Notes under the pieces: model-generated
The model's input: only the letters and a program-made list of their open reading frames with translations
Database searches by the model: none
Told to the model about the DNA's origin: nothing
Source of the DNA: DATCSE01 sp036568605
Lineage (GTDB): Bacteria; Pseudomonadota; Gammaproteobacteria; Burkholderiales; Burkholderiaceae_C
Assembly: GCA_036568605.1 (NCBI GenBank)
Contig: DATCSE010000451.1
Coordinates: forward strand, 1-14,157
Direction: 5' to 3'
DNA length: 14,157 bases
Shown here: positions 7,985 through 14,157 of the stretch, piece after piece
How positions within the stretch are numbered: position 1 is the first letter of the stretch
Layout of the letters: each line of letters begins with the position of its first letter
Program-made: the position numbers and the translations under genes

Positions 7985-8461
7985 TCAGCCCGCGAGCAGA
8001 CCGCGGATCGACAGCAGTTCCTGGCGCATCTGCGGCATCGACAGCGCGCTCAGCGTCGCCACCTCGGGTTGCGGGAGTGCCTCGATTTGCGGGCCCTGCC
8101 CGCTGGCCGGTTCGACCTCGGCGACGATTTCGCTGTTGTCGATCAGCGCCTCGGTCTCGGCCTCCGCCGCGTCGGCTCCCGGTGAGTCGGCGTGACCGCG
8201 GGCATGTGCCGCCTCGGTCAGCCGGTTGCGCGCGCCGCTGATCGTGAATCCCTGTTCGTACAGCAACTCGCGGATCCGCCGGATCAGCAGCACCTCGTGG
8301 TGCTGGTAGTAGCGTCGATTGCCGCGCCGCTTCATTGGGCGCAACTGGGTGAACTCCTGCTCCCAATAGCGCAGCACGTACGGCTTCACGCCGCACAGGT
8401 CACTGACCTCACCGATGGTGAAGTAGCGCTTGGCGGGAATCGGAGGGAGCGCTTTCTCCAT
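7985..8461 (-). CDS. MerR-family transcriptional regulator
   Basis: 158 residues from ATG 8461; a TTG three codons upstream (8470) is possible but neither start has a clear Shine-Dalgarno. Residues about 13-85 form the MerR winged helix-turn-helix: KRYFTIGEVSDLCGVKPYVLRYWEQEF, RPMKRRGNRRYYQHHEVLLIRRIRELLYEQGFTISGARNRL. The remainder is short, acidic and variable, without the cysteines of metal-sensing MerR proteins, so the inducer, if any, is unknown. It is 35 bases downstream of ihfA. A MerR gene at this spot is a standard part of the pheST-ihfA cluster in betaproteobacteria, where it is usually left without a named function. No terminator was found in the 6 bases shared with the converging topoisomerase gene. 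Confidence 0.92.
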   Translation of the reverse strand: MEKALPPIPAKRYFTIGEVSDLCGVKPYVLRYWEQEFTQLRPMKRRGNRRYYQHHEVLLIRRIRELLYEQGFTISGARNRLTEAAHARGHADSPGADAAEAETEALIDNSEIVAEVEPASGQGPQIEALPQPEVATLSALSMPQMRQELLSIRGLLAG

Positions 8462-8496
8462 GAAAATCAAAGAGTTCGACGCAGAATGCTAAGACT

Positions 8497-8922
8497 TTAC
8501 TCGAACTCTTCTTCGGGCGGTATGTCGCCCTGCACGACACCTTTCAATTTGTGACTGGCGTGAAATGTGACCACATTTCTCGCCTTGATCGGAATCGCCT
8601 CGCCGGTGCGCGGGTTGCGCCCGGGCCGCGGCGCCTTGCGCCGGATGTTGAAGTTGCCGAAACCGGAGAGCTTCACGTCGTCGCCCGAGACCAGCGTCGC
8701 ATGGATCAGGTCGAAGAACGCCTCGACCATGTCTTTCGATTCGCGCTTGTTCAGGCCCAGGCGCTCGAACAGCAGCTCGGCCAGCTCGGCCTTGGTCAGC
8801 GTCGGCGTCTCCAGGGTCGGCAGCAGCACCGGCTTGGGCGTGACCGGGCGGTCGTCGTCGCCGTCCGACGCGTCGTCGGTGTCACGCGCCGGGTCGCCGG
8901 TGGCCGCGTTGTCAGGCGTCAT
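8497..8922 (-). CDS. ihfA: Integration host factor alpha subunit
   Basis: 141 residues. The HU/IHF fold starts near residue 41 (LTKAELAELLFERLGLNKRESKDMVEAFF) and continues through DDVKLSGFGNFNIRRKAPRPGRNPRTGE, where the proline at the arm tip is the one that intercalates and kinks DNA, to VVTFHASHKLKGVV. With IhfB it forms the heterodimer that bends DNA for recombination, replication and sigma-54 promoters. The first 40 residues are an acidic, Pro-rich extension (Asp run at 22-24) absent from the roughly 100-residue E. coli protein. The start is supported by GAGGAGGGG at 8932-8940, which overlaps the pheT stop, so the two genes are translationally coupled. Location after pheST is the classical arrangement. 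Confidence 0.95.
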   Translation of the reverse strand: MTPDNAATGDPARDTDDASDGDDDRPVTPKPVLLPTLETPTLTKAELAELLFERLGLNKRESKDMVEAFFDLIHATLVSGDDVKLSGFGNFNIRRKAPRPGRNPRTGEAIPIKARNVVTFHASHKLKGVVQGDIPPEEEFE

Positions 8923-8938
8923 CGTCGTTCACCCCTCC

Positions 8939-11380
8939 TCAGCCGCGCAGGCGAACGCCGAGCGTCTCGGTCAGCCCCGCCAGAACGTCCTTCATCGCCG
9001 CGTCGATCCGCTCGTCGGTCAACACGGCTTCGTCGTCGAGCAGCTCGATGCGCACCGCGAGGCTGCGCTCGCCGGCGCCGATTTCAGCGGTCGGCTGCGC
9101 CGGCTTGTAGACATCAAAGAGCTGCGCGGAACGCACCAGGCGGCCGGCGCCTGAACGCGCGGCGGCAGCGTGGATGGCGGCCAGCAGCGCCTCATAGGTC
9201 ACGCGCTCGCCGGCGATCAGCGCCAGGTCGCGCCATACCGGCTGCAGCCGCGGCACCGGCGCGAAGACCGGCAGCGCGCGCCGCTGCACCGCTGCGAGAT
9301 CGAGCTCGAACAGCACCGGGGCGCTCGGCAGCTCGTACGCCTGGCGCCAGCGCGGATGCAGCTCGCCGACATAGCCGATGGCTTGGCCGTCGAGCTCGAT
9401 GCGTGCGCAACGCCCCGGGTGCAGCGCCGGATGCGTGTCGGCGACGAACCGGGCCTGTGCCGGAGCGAGCAGCGCCTCGACGTCGCCCTTGGCGTCGAAG
9501 AAGTCGACCGCGCGCTCCTTCGTGCCCCATTGAGTCTCGTCGGCCGGCCCGATCGCGAGCGCCGCGACGCGCATCGGCTGGGCGACGCCGGCCACGGTCG
9601 CATCGGTTGCCGGAACAGTCGTATCGCGCGAGAACACGCGTCCGACCTCGAACAGCCGCACGCGCGCGGCCTTGCGTGCCAGGTTGAACTTGCAGGCGTT
9701 GATCAGGCTGCCGAGCAGGCTCGAGCGCATCACCGCGAGCTGGCTCGCCATCGGGTTGACCAGCCGGATCGGGTCGGCATTGCCGGCCAGCTCGTGCTCC
9801 CAGCGCTCCTCGACGAAGCTGAAGTTGATCGTCTCCTGGTAGTCGAGCGCGGCCAGGCGGTGCCGGACGTCGTCGGCGCTGCGCGTCGTCTCGCTGCGCA
9901 CGCGCGCCGTGAGCGCGGCTTGCGGCGCGGTCTCGGGCAGCAGGCCGTAGCCGAGCACGCGTATCACTTCCTCGATCAGGTCTTCCTCGATCTGCAGATC
10001 GAAGCGCCAGCTCGGCGGCACGACGTGCAGCCGGCCCGGCTCGCTGCGGAATTCGAGGCCCAGGCGGCGCACCACATCCTCGCACTGCGCCTGGCCGACC
10101 GACATGCCGATCACCTTGGCGGCGCGTTCGACGCGCAAGGTCACCGGCTCGCGCTTGGGCAGCGCCAGCGTCTGATCGTCCATCGGGCCGCAGCTGGTCT
10201 CGGCGCTGCCGCAGATCTCGACGATCAGCTGCGTGATGCGCTCGATGTGCTCGACGGTCAGCGCCGGGTCGACGCCGCGCTCGAAGCGGTAACCGGCATC
10301 GGTCGAGAAGTTGTAGCGGCGCGAACGGCCGGCGACGGCTTCGGGCCACCAGAAGGCGGCTTCGACGTAGACGTTCTTCGTGTCGTCCGACACCGCAGTC
10401 GCATCGCCGCCCATGATGCCGGCCAGCGACTCGACCGACTCATGATCGGCGATCACGCCCACTGTCTCGTCGAGCTCGATCGTGTTGCCGTTCAGCAGCT
10501 TCAGCGACTCGCCGCGCTCGGCCCAGCGCACGACCAGGCCGCCGTGGATCTTGTCCAGGTCGAAGATGTGCGACGGCCGCCCGTACTCGAACATCACGTA
10601 GTTCGAGATGTCGACCAGCGCGGTGACCGAGCGCTGGCCGCAACGCGCGAGCCGGTCGACCATCCACGCCGGCGTGGCGGCCTTCGTGTCGACGTTGCGG
10701 ATGATGCGGCCCGAGAAGCGGCCGCACAGATCCTTCGCTTCGACCTTCACAGGCAGCACGTCGCGGTTCGCGACCGGTGCGGGCGTGAAAGTGGGCTGCT
10801 TCAGCGGCGCGCCAGTCAGCGCCGAGACTTCGCGCGCGATGCCGTAGACGCTCAGGCAGTGGCCGAGGTTGGGCGTGAGCTTCAGCGTCAGCAGCGTGTC
10901 GTCGAGCTTCAGGTGCTCGCGGATGTCCTGTCCGACCGGCGCCTTGGGATCGAGGATCAGCAGTCCGCCATGGTCATCGGACAGCTTCAGCTCGCGCGCC
11001 GAGCACAGCATGCCCTGGCTCTCGACGCCGCGCAGCTTGCCGAGCTTGATCGCGAACGGCGCGCCGCCCTCCTCGGCCGGCGGCAGCTCGGCGCCGACCA
11101 ATGCGCACGGCACCTTGATGCCGGCGCGCACGTTCGGCGCACCGCACACGATGTTCAAGGTCTCGCCAGTGCCGGCATTCACCTGGCAGACGCTGAGCCG
11201 GTCGGCGTTCGGATGGCGTTCGACCGCCAGCACCTCGGCCACGACCACCTTCGAGAACGGCGGCGCCGCGGGGCGCGCCTCTTCGACCTCCATGCCGGAC
11301 ATGGTCAGCAGCTCGGCGAGCTGCGCGCTCGTGATCGGCGGATCGCAGAACTCGCGCAGCCAGGACTCGGGGAATTGCAT
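8939..11380 (-). CDS. pheT: Phenylalanine--tRNA ligase beta subunit
   Basis: 813 residues, normal for the family. Domains in order: the N-terminal MQFPESWLREF segment; an OB-fold tRNA-binding (EMAP-like) domain at about 42-150 with HPNADRLSVCQVN and IVCGAPNVRAG; the B3/B4 editing domain at about 210-385 containing VALVDISNYVMFEYGRP-type sequence (here TALVDISNYVMFEYGRP) and ESLAGIMGG; B5 at about 400-475; a catalytic-like core; and the ferredoxin-fold anticodon-binding domain over about the last 95 residues (FAPVPRLQPVWRDLALI to the end). With PheS it forms the alpha2-beta2 enzyme that charges tRNA-Phe and removes mischarged tyrosine. The start lies 47 bases after the pheS stop with only a weak purine stretch (AAGAAG). 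Its stop overlaps the ihfA Shine-Dalgarno. Confidence 0.98.
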   Translation of the reverse strand: MQFPESWLREFCDPPITSAQLAELLTMSGMEVEEARPAAPPFSKVVVAEVLAVERHPNADRLSVCQVNAGTGETLNIVCGAPNVRAGIKVPCALVGAELPPAEEGGAPFAIKLGKLRGVESQGMLCSARELKLSDDHGGLLILDPKAPVGQDIREHLKLDDTLLTLKLTPNLGHCLSVYGIAREVSALTGAPLKQPTFTPAPVANRDVLPVKVEAKDLCGRFSGRIIRNVDTKAATPAWMVDRLARCGQRSVTALVDISNYVMFEYGRPSHIFDLDKIHGGLVVRWAERGESLKLLNGNTIELDETVGVIADHESVESLAGIMGGDATAVSDDTKNVYVEAAFWWPEAVAGRSRRYNFSTDAGYRFERGVDPALTVEHIERITQLIVEICGSAETSCGPMDDQTLALPKREPVTLRVERAAKVIGMSVGQAQCEDVVRRLGLEFRSEPGRLHVVPPSWRFDLQIEEDLIEEVIRVLGYGLLPETAPQAALTARVRSETTRSADDVRHRLAALDYQETINFSFVEERWEHELAGNADPIRLVNPMASQLAVMRSSLLGSLINACKFNLARKAARVRLFEVGRVFSRDTTVPATDATVAGVAQPMRVAALAIGPADETQWGTKERAVDFFDAKGDVEALLAPAQARFVADTHPALHPGRCARIELDGQAIGYVGELHPRWRQAYELPSAPVLFELDLAAVQRRALPVFAPVPRLQPVWRDLALIAGERVTYEALLAAIHAAAARSGAGRLVRSAQLFDVYKPAQPTAEIGAGERSLAVRIELLDDEAVLTDERIDAAMKDVLAGLTETLGVRLRG

Positions 11381-11427
11381 CGTGTGGGTCGCTTCTTGTC
11401 GTCGTCGTGGTGTCCGTCGGTCGTTCG

Positions 11428-12471
11428 TCAGTTGAACTGCGCGAGGAAGCGCAGGTCACCTTCGAAGAACAGCCGCAGATCGCTGATGCCGTAGCGCAGC
11501 ATCGCCAGCCGGTCGATGCCCGATCCGAACGCGAAGCCGATGTAGCGCTCCGGGTCCAGCCCCATGTTGCGCACGACCTGAGGATGCACCTGGCCCGAGC
11601 CCGAGACCTCGAGCCAGCGCCCGGCGAGCGGGCCGGCCTCGAACATGATGTCGATCTCGGCGCTGGGCTCGGTGAAGGGGAAGTAGCTGGGACGGAAGCG
11701 CAGCTTGAGCGCATCGGTCTCGAAGAAGGTGCGCACGAAGTCCAGGTACATCACCTTCAGGTCCTTGAAGCTGACGTTCTCGCCTATCCACAGGCCTTCG
11801 ACCTGGTGGAACATCGGCGAGTGCGTCGCGTCGTTGTCGACGCGGTAGGTGCGGCCCGGGGCGATCACGCGGATGTCGGGCATCGTCGCCTGGCCTTCGT
11901 ACTTCTTCGCGTGGGCGCGGGCGTAGCGCACCTGCATCGGCGAGGTGTGCGGGCGCAGGTTCAGCCAGGCGCCGTTCTCGTCTTTCATGTCGACGTAGAA
12001 CGTGTCCTGCATCGAGCGCGCGGGATGGTTCTCCGGGTTGTTCAGCGCCGTGAAGCTGTACCAGTCGGTCTCGATCTCGGGGCCGTCGGCCACGTCGAAA
12101 CCCATCGCCCCGAAGATCGCCTCGATGCGCTCGCGCGCCCGCGTGATCGGATGCACGCCGCCGCTGCCGCGGGTGCGGCCCGGCAGGCTCACGTCCAGCG
12201 CCTCGGCCTGCAACTGGCGCTCGAGCTCGGCCTGCGCGAGCGAGTCGCGGCGCGCGTTCAGCGCTGCTTCGATCTGCTGCTTGGCCGCATTGATCAACGC
12301 GCCACGCGACTTCTTCTCGTCGACCGGCAGCGCCGCCAGTGCCTTGAGCTGCTCGGTGATGCGCCCGGCCTTGCCGAGGTAGCGCGCCTTCGCGTTCTCC
12401 AGCTCGGCCGGGGTCGGCGCCTGCGCGAAATCGGCCTGCGCTTCCTGGACCAGGGGTTCGAGATCTGTCAT
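11428..12471 (-). CDS. pheS: Phenylalanine--tRNA ligase alpha subunit
   Basis: 347 residues. The N-terminal 90 or so residues form the coiled-coil arm that contacts tRNA-Phe. The class II catalytic domain follows: the HPITRARERIEAIFGAMGF motif 1 region, RPHTSPMQVRYA with His175, motif 2 around Arg207 and HSPMFHQVEG (217-226), and motif 3 in GSGIDRLAMLRYGISDLR (from 316). It activates phenylalanine with ATP and transfers it to tRNA-Phe as part of the PheS2-PheT2 complex. The ATG at 12471 gives the usual MTDLEPLVQEAQADF start, but its upstream sequence is pyrimidine-rich and has no convincing Shine-Dalgarno. It is separated from rplT by a 107-base leader with a terminator-like hairpin, so expression is probably set there as well as by upstream promoters. 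Confidence 0.98.
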   Translation of the reverse strand: MTDLEPLVQEAQADFAQAPTPAELENAKARYLGKAGRITEQLKALAALPVDEKKSRGALINAAKQQIEAALNARRDSLAQAELERQLQAEALDVSLPGRTRGSGGVHPITRARERIEAIFGAMGFDVADGPEIETDWYSFTALNNPENHPARSMQDTFYVDMKDENGAWLNLRPHTSPMQVRYARAHAKKYEGQATMPDIRVIAPGRTYRVDNDATHSPMFHQVEGLWIGENVSFKDLKVMYLDFVRTFFETDALKLRFRPSYFPFTEPSAEIDIMFEAGPLAGRWLEVSGSGQVHPQVVRNMGLDPERYIGFAFGSGIDRLAMLRYGISDLRLFFEGDLRFLAQFN

Positions 12472-12497
12472 GGCGAAGTCGGGGAACGGCAGAAAAG

Positions 12498-12530
12498 GAA
12501 ATTAAAAAGGCCGCACACGAAGTCGGCCTT
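12498..12530 (-). terminator. Terminator/attenuator hairpin upstream of pheS
   Basis: On the minus strand AAGGCCG (12530-12524) pairs with CGGCCTT (12513-12507), giving a 7-bp stem with a 10-base loop, followed directly by TTTAATTTC. It lies between rplT and pheS, 27 bases before the pheS ATG, so it should partly end the ribosomal-protein transcript and could act as a pheST attenuator. A competing 5-bp helix is possible between CGGCC (12549-12545) and GGCCG (12528-12524), which would remove the left arm of the terminator. Confidence 0.7.
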
Positions 12531-12579
12531 CAAAGCTTGCGAGCGGCCGGGGCGGCGAACCGCACCTGGCACGAAACAT
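12502..12579 (-). CDS. Possible pheST leader peptide (25 residues)
   Basis: A short frame begins with ATG sharing its A with the rplT stop (TGATG) and ends with TAA inside the T-run of the hairpin upstream of pheS. It has phenylalanine codons at positions 2, 16 and 25; codon 16 lies immediately before the left arm of the hairpin. There is only a distant purine stretch as ribosome site, so translation would rely on coupling to rplT. Three Phe codons in 25 is suggestive but far weaker than the Phe-rich E. coli pheM peptide, and the remaining residues (many Arg and Pro) are what random high-G+C sequence gives. Function is unproven. Confidence 0.28.
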   Translation of the reverse strand: MFRARCGSPPRPLASFEGRLRVRPF

Positions 12580-12935
12580 CAAGCGAGCTGGGCCTTCACC
12601 TTCTCGACGATGCTGCCGAAGGCGGCAGGATCGTTCACGGCCATGTCGGCCAGGACCTTGCGGTCGATGTCGATCTTGGCCTTCTTCAGGCCGGCCATGA
12701 ACTTGCTGTAGGTGACGCCCGCGCTGCGGCTCGCCGCGTTGATGCGGGCGATCCAGAGCTGGCGGAAGACGCGCTTCTTGGTGCGACGGTCACGGTAGGC
12801 GTATTGCCCGGCGCGCATGACCGCTTCCTTGGCAATCCGGAACACGTTCTTGCGACGGCCGCGGAAACCCTTGGCGAGCGCGAGAACCTTCTTGTGACGT
12901 GCACGTGCGGTGACACCACGTTTGACGCGAGGCAT
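12579..12935 (-). CDS. rplT: 50S ribosomal protein L20
   Basis: 118 residues, the standard length. It starts MPRVKRGVTARARHKKVLALAKGFRGRRKNVFR, the long basic N-terminal extension that threads into 23S rRNA, followed by the globular domain (QLWIARINAASRSAGVTYSKFMAGLKKA). L20 binds 23S rRNA early in large-subunit assembly and in enterobacteria also represses translation of the rpmI-rplT message. The start has AGGAG nine bases or so upstream and lies 37 bases after rpmI. The stop overlaps a possible leader ATG. Confidence 0.98.
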   Translation of the reverse strand: MPRVKRGVTARARHKKVLALAKGFRGRRKNVFRIAKEAVMRAGQYAYRDRRTKKRVFRQLWIARINAASRSAGVTYSKFMAGLKKAKIDIDRKVLADMAVNDPAAFGSIVEKVKAQLA

Positions 12936-12972
12936 GTGTTTTCTCCTGTCCTAGTCGATCAGAGACCGGCCA

Positions 12973-13176
12973 TCAAAGGCCAGCGAATGGCAGCATCTGC
13001 GCCATGTGCCCCATGTTGGTCTCATGCACGGTAACGGCGCCACGCAGGTGGCGCTTGTTCTTCGTGGTCTTCTTGGTCAGGATGTGGCGCTTGAACGCCT
13101 GGCCCCGCTTGACGGTGCCGCCCGGACGAACGCGGAACCGCTTGGCCGCGCTTTTCTTGGTCTTCATTTTGGGCAT
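12973..13176 (-). CDS. rpmI: 50S ribosomal protein L35
   Basis: 67 residues, the usual size. ATG 13176 is chosen over an in-frame upstream start at 13239 because MPKMKTKKSAAKRFRV is the conserved L35 beginning and AAAGGAG lies five to six bases before it. The protein is Lys/Arg-rich with the family pattern KRGQAFKRHILTKK and KRHLRG. It sits in the large subunit next to 23S rRNA. It is between infC and rplT in the conserved infC-rpmI-rplT order, and its 120-base leader is structured, which fits feedback control by L20. Confidence 0.97.
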   Translation of the reverse strand: MPKMKTKKSAAKRFRVRPGGTVKRGQAFKRHILTKKTTKNKRHLRGAVTVHETNMGHMAQMLPFAGL

Positions 13177-13296
13177 GACTGCTCCTTTTACGTTGCTGCT
13201 GCAGGCGCCGGCAAACTCTGCCGTCTTGTAGGCCTGCAACCGCTTCTGACAGCGCCCCGGCGACCAAACCGAGGCGCTGAACTCTCGAAACCCAGG
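13177..13296 (-). promoter_or_regulatory. Structured leader between infC and rpmI (candidate L20 control region)
   Basis: The 120-base gap contains two paired elements on the transcribed strand. One is CAGCGCC (13279-13273) with GGCGCTG (13256-13250), 7 bp with a 16-base loop. The other is a nested hairpin with outer arms GCAGGC (13237-13232) and GCCTGC (13206-13201) and inner arms CGGCA (13223-13219) and TGCCG (13213-13209). The second ends about 15 bases before the rpmI Shine-Dalgarno. Neither is followed by a T-run, so they are not intrinsic terminators. By analogy with E. coli, where L20 binds the rpmI leader, this is a candidate autoregulatory site; L20 binding here is inference. Confidence 0.35.
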
Positions 13297-13845
13297 TTAC
13301 TTGCGCTTGGGCGCGAGCACCATGATCATCTGCCGGCCTTCGAGCTTGGGCATGTGCTCGACCACCGACACGTCCGCCAGCTCGTCGCGAATCCGCTCGA
13401 GCAAACGCATCCCGATGTCCTGGTGCGTGATCTCGCGGCCGCGGTAGCGCAGCGTCACCTTCCCCTTGTCGCCATCCTCGGCGATGAATCGCCGCAGGTT
13501 GCGCATCTTGATCGCGTAGTCGCCTTCGTCGGTGCCCGGGCGGAACTTGACTTCCTTGATCTCGATGACCTTCTGTTTGCTCTTCGCCTCGGCCGCCTTC
13601 TTCTGCTCCTGGTACTTGAACTTGCCGTAGTCCATCAGGCGCGCGACCGGCGGATCGGCCTGCGCGACGATCTCGACCAAGTCGACGTCGTACTCACCGG
13701 CGAGGCGCAGCGCCTCCTGCAGCGGCACGATGCCGAGGGGCTCGTTCTCGGGCCCGTTCAAGCGAACCTCAGGGGCCGTGATTTCCCGGTTCAGGCGATG
13801 CTTGCGCTCTGCGTTCGGGATGCGGCGATCAGCAAAAGTAGCGAT
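13297..13845 (-). CDS. infC: Translation initiation factor IF-3
   Basis: 182 residues if translation starts at ATC 13845. This codon has AAGGAA (13857-13852) exactly six bases upstream and opens the family-like sequence ATFADRRIPNAERKHRLNREITAPEVRL. The only conventional upstream choice is a TTG at 13884 without a good ribosome site, which would add 13 non-conserved residues. The N domain ends near FKYQEQKK, a Lys-rich helical linker follows (AAEAKSKQKVIEIKEVKF), and the C domain carries FRPGTDEGDYAIKMRNLRRF, KVTLRYRGREITHQDIG and EGRQMIMVLAPKRK. IF3 binds the 30S subunit, rejects non-canonical start codons and so represses its own message, which is why the gene uses a rare start. Upstream is thrS, downstream rpmI. 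Confidence 0.95.
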   Translation of the reverse strand: MATFADRRIPNAERKHRLNREITAPEVRLNGPENEPLGIVPLQEALRLAGEYDVDLVEIVAQADPPVARLMDYGKFKYQEQKKAAEAKSKQKVIEIKEVKFRPGTDEGDYAIKMRNLRRFIAEDGDKGKVTLRYRGREITHQDIGMRLLERIRDELADVSVVEHMPKLEGRQMIMVLAPKRK

Positions 13846-13851
13846 ATCAAA

Positions 13852-13857
13852 TTCCTT
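13852..13857 (-). promoter_or_regulatory. Shine-Dalgarno that fixes the infC ATC start
   Basis: AAGGAA on the minus strand is separated by TTTGAT (6 bases) from ATC at 13845-13843. No ATG, GTG or TTG is correctly placed behind it, so this site selects a rare start codon. A small inverted repeat, GCGCCTTGGCGC (13875-13864), lies just upstream and could influence access to it. Confidence 0.7.
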
Positions 13858-13916
13858 CAGCGGGCGCCAAGGCGCGGAACCCAATAGACCATCTCACGCG
13901 TGCCTTTGAAACCAGA

Positions 13917-13945
13917 TGGCTTCGCCGTCCCTTCGGCGAGAGCCA
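13917..13945 (-). terminator. Hairpin just after thrS; possible weak terminator
   Basis: On the minus strand TGGCT-C-TCGCCG pairs with CGGCGA-AGCCA (11 bp, one bulged C, six-base loop), starting 5 bases after the thrS stop. It is followed by TCTGGTTTC, which is only a poor T-run, so it may be a partial terminator or simply a structured thrS-infC leader. infC and the genes after it probably still receive some transcription from thrS. Confidence 0.35.
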
Positions 13946-13950
13946 CATTG

Positions 13951-14157
13951 TCAGACTCTTTGGGCAATGTCAGCGGCGAGCTTCTGTGCGAAGTCGGCCA
14001 GTGGCATCACACCGAGGTCCTGGTTGCCCCGGGCGCGCACCGCAACGGCCCCGTTCGCCTTCTCCTTGTCACCCACGACCAGGAGGAACGGGACCTTTTG
14101 CAGGGAATGCTCGCGGATTTTACGGGTAATTTTCTCGTTGCGCAAATCGCTCTCGAC
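13951..14157 (-). CDS. thrS: Threonine--tRNA ligase (C-terminal end, partial)
   Basis: The last 68 codons of the gene; the frame is open to the window edge, so catalytic and editing domains lie outside. The visible part is the end of the anticodon-binding domain of a class II synthetase: NEKITRKIREHSLQKVPFLLVVGDKEKANGAVAVRARGNQDLGVMPLADF is typical of the ThrRS C terminus (KIREA-like helix, PYLLVVGDKE strand, VSVRTRGG-like strand). The full enzyme charges tRNA-Thr. It is immediately upstream of infC, as in most proteobacteria, with a 105-base gap. Confidence 0.95.
   Translation of the reverse strand, partial: VESDLRNEKITRKIREHSLQKVPFLLVVGDKEKANGAVAVRARGNQDLGVMPLADFAQKLAADIAQRV

Noticed and set aside
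7961..7990. GCGGC/GCCGC inverted repeat at the topoisomerase-merR convergence, as a shared terminator
   Set aside because: Only 5 bp with a long loop and no T-run on either strand.
11381..11427. ACGACGACGAC run between pheS and pheT as a functional repeat
   Set aside because: Only a few triplets; consistent with local base composition.
9170..11494. Long plus-strand frame (774 codons) opposite pheT
   Set aside because: Low-complexity shadow of pheT rich in Arg, Ala, Asp and Leu; pheT on the other strand is unambiguous.
13006..13887. Plus-strand frame of 293 codons opposite rpmI and infC
   Set aside because: Antisense of two conserved genes with no independent support.

Overview
The window looks like chromosomal DNA from a high-G+C betaproteobacterium, most likely Burkholderiales. 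The main reason is the gene order thrS-infC-rpmI-rplT-pheS-pheT-ihfA-merR on the minus strand. Protein sequences and codon use are uniform throughout, and I see no insertion sequence, prophage, CRISPR array or integrase. The species cannot be named from this window.

Plus strand, 1-7978. The window opens inside the 3' end of a membrane pyrophosphatase gene (hppA) whose product carries an extra C-terminal OmpA-like peptidoglycan-binding domain. Next comes an exported glycoside-hydrolase-like protein (742-3099). A tRNA-Pro(GGG) gene follows (3152-3228), with a TATAAT box upstream and a strong intrinsic terminator downstream. Then come a GT4 glycosyltransferase and an overlapping glycogen-debranching-type glucosidase (3383-6620), which form a likely alpha-glucan/carbohydrate unit. 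The arm closes with a 49-residue basic protein resembling an integrase arm-binding domain, and a poxvirus-type DNA topoisomerase IB (6740-7978).

Minus strand, 14157-7985. This is the translation/nucleoid operon: the end of threonyl-tRNA synthetase, IF3, ribosomal proteins L35 and L20, both phenylalanyl-tRNA synthetase subunits, IHF alpha and a MerR-type regulator. The two arms converge with only 6 bases between the topoisomerase and merR stops.

The most informative regulatory signals are in the minus-strand operon. infC has a well-placed Shine-Dalgarno in front of an ATC codon, the rare-start class used for IF3 autoregulation. The infC-rpmI gap is a structured leader that may be an L20 target. 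The rplT-pheS gap holds a terminator-like hairpin, a competing helix and a short reading frame that starts on the rplT stop, which is the layout expected of a pheST attenuator. I found no wholly new system. The points most worth checking are the pyrophosphatase-OmpA fusion, the pheST leader and the Arm-like small protein next to topoisomerase IB.
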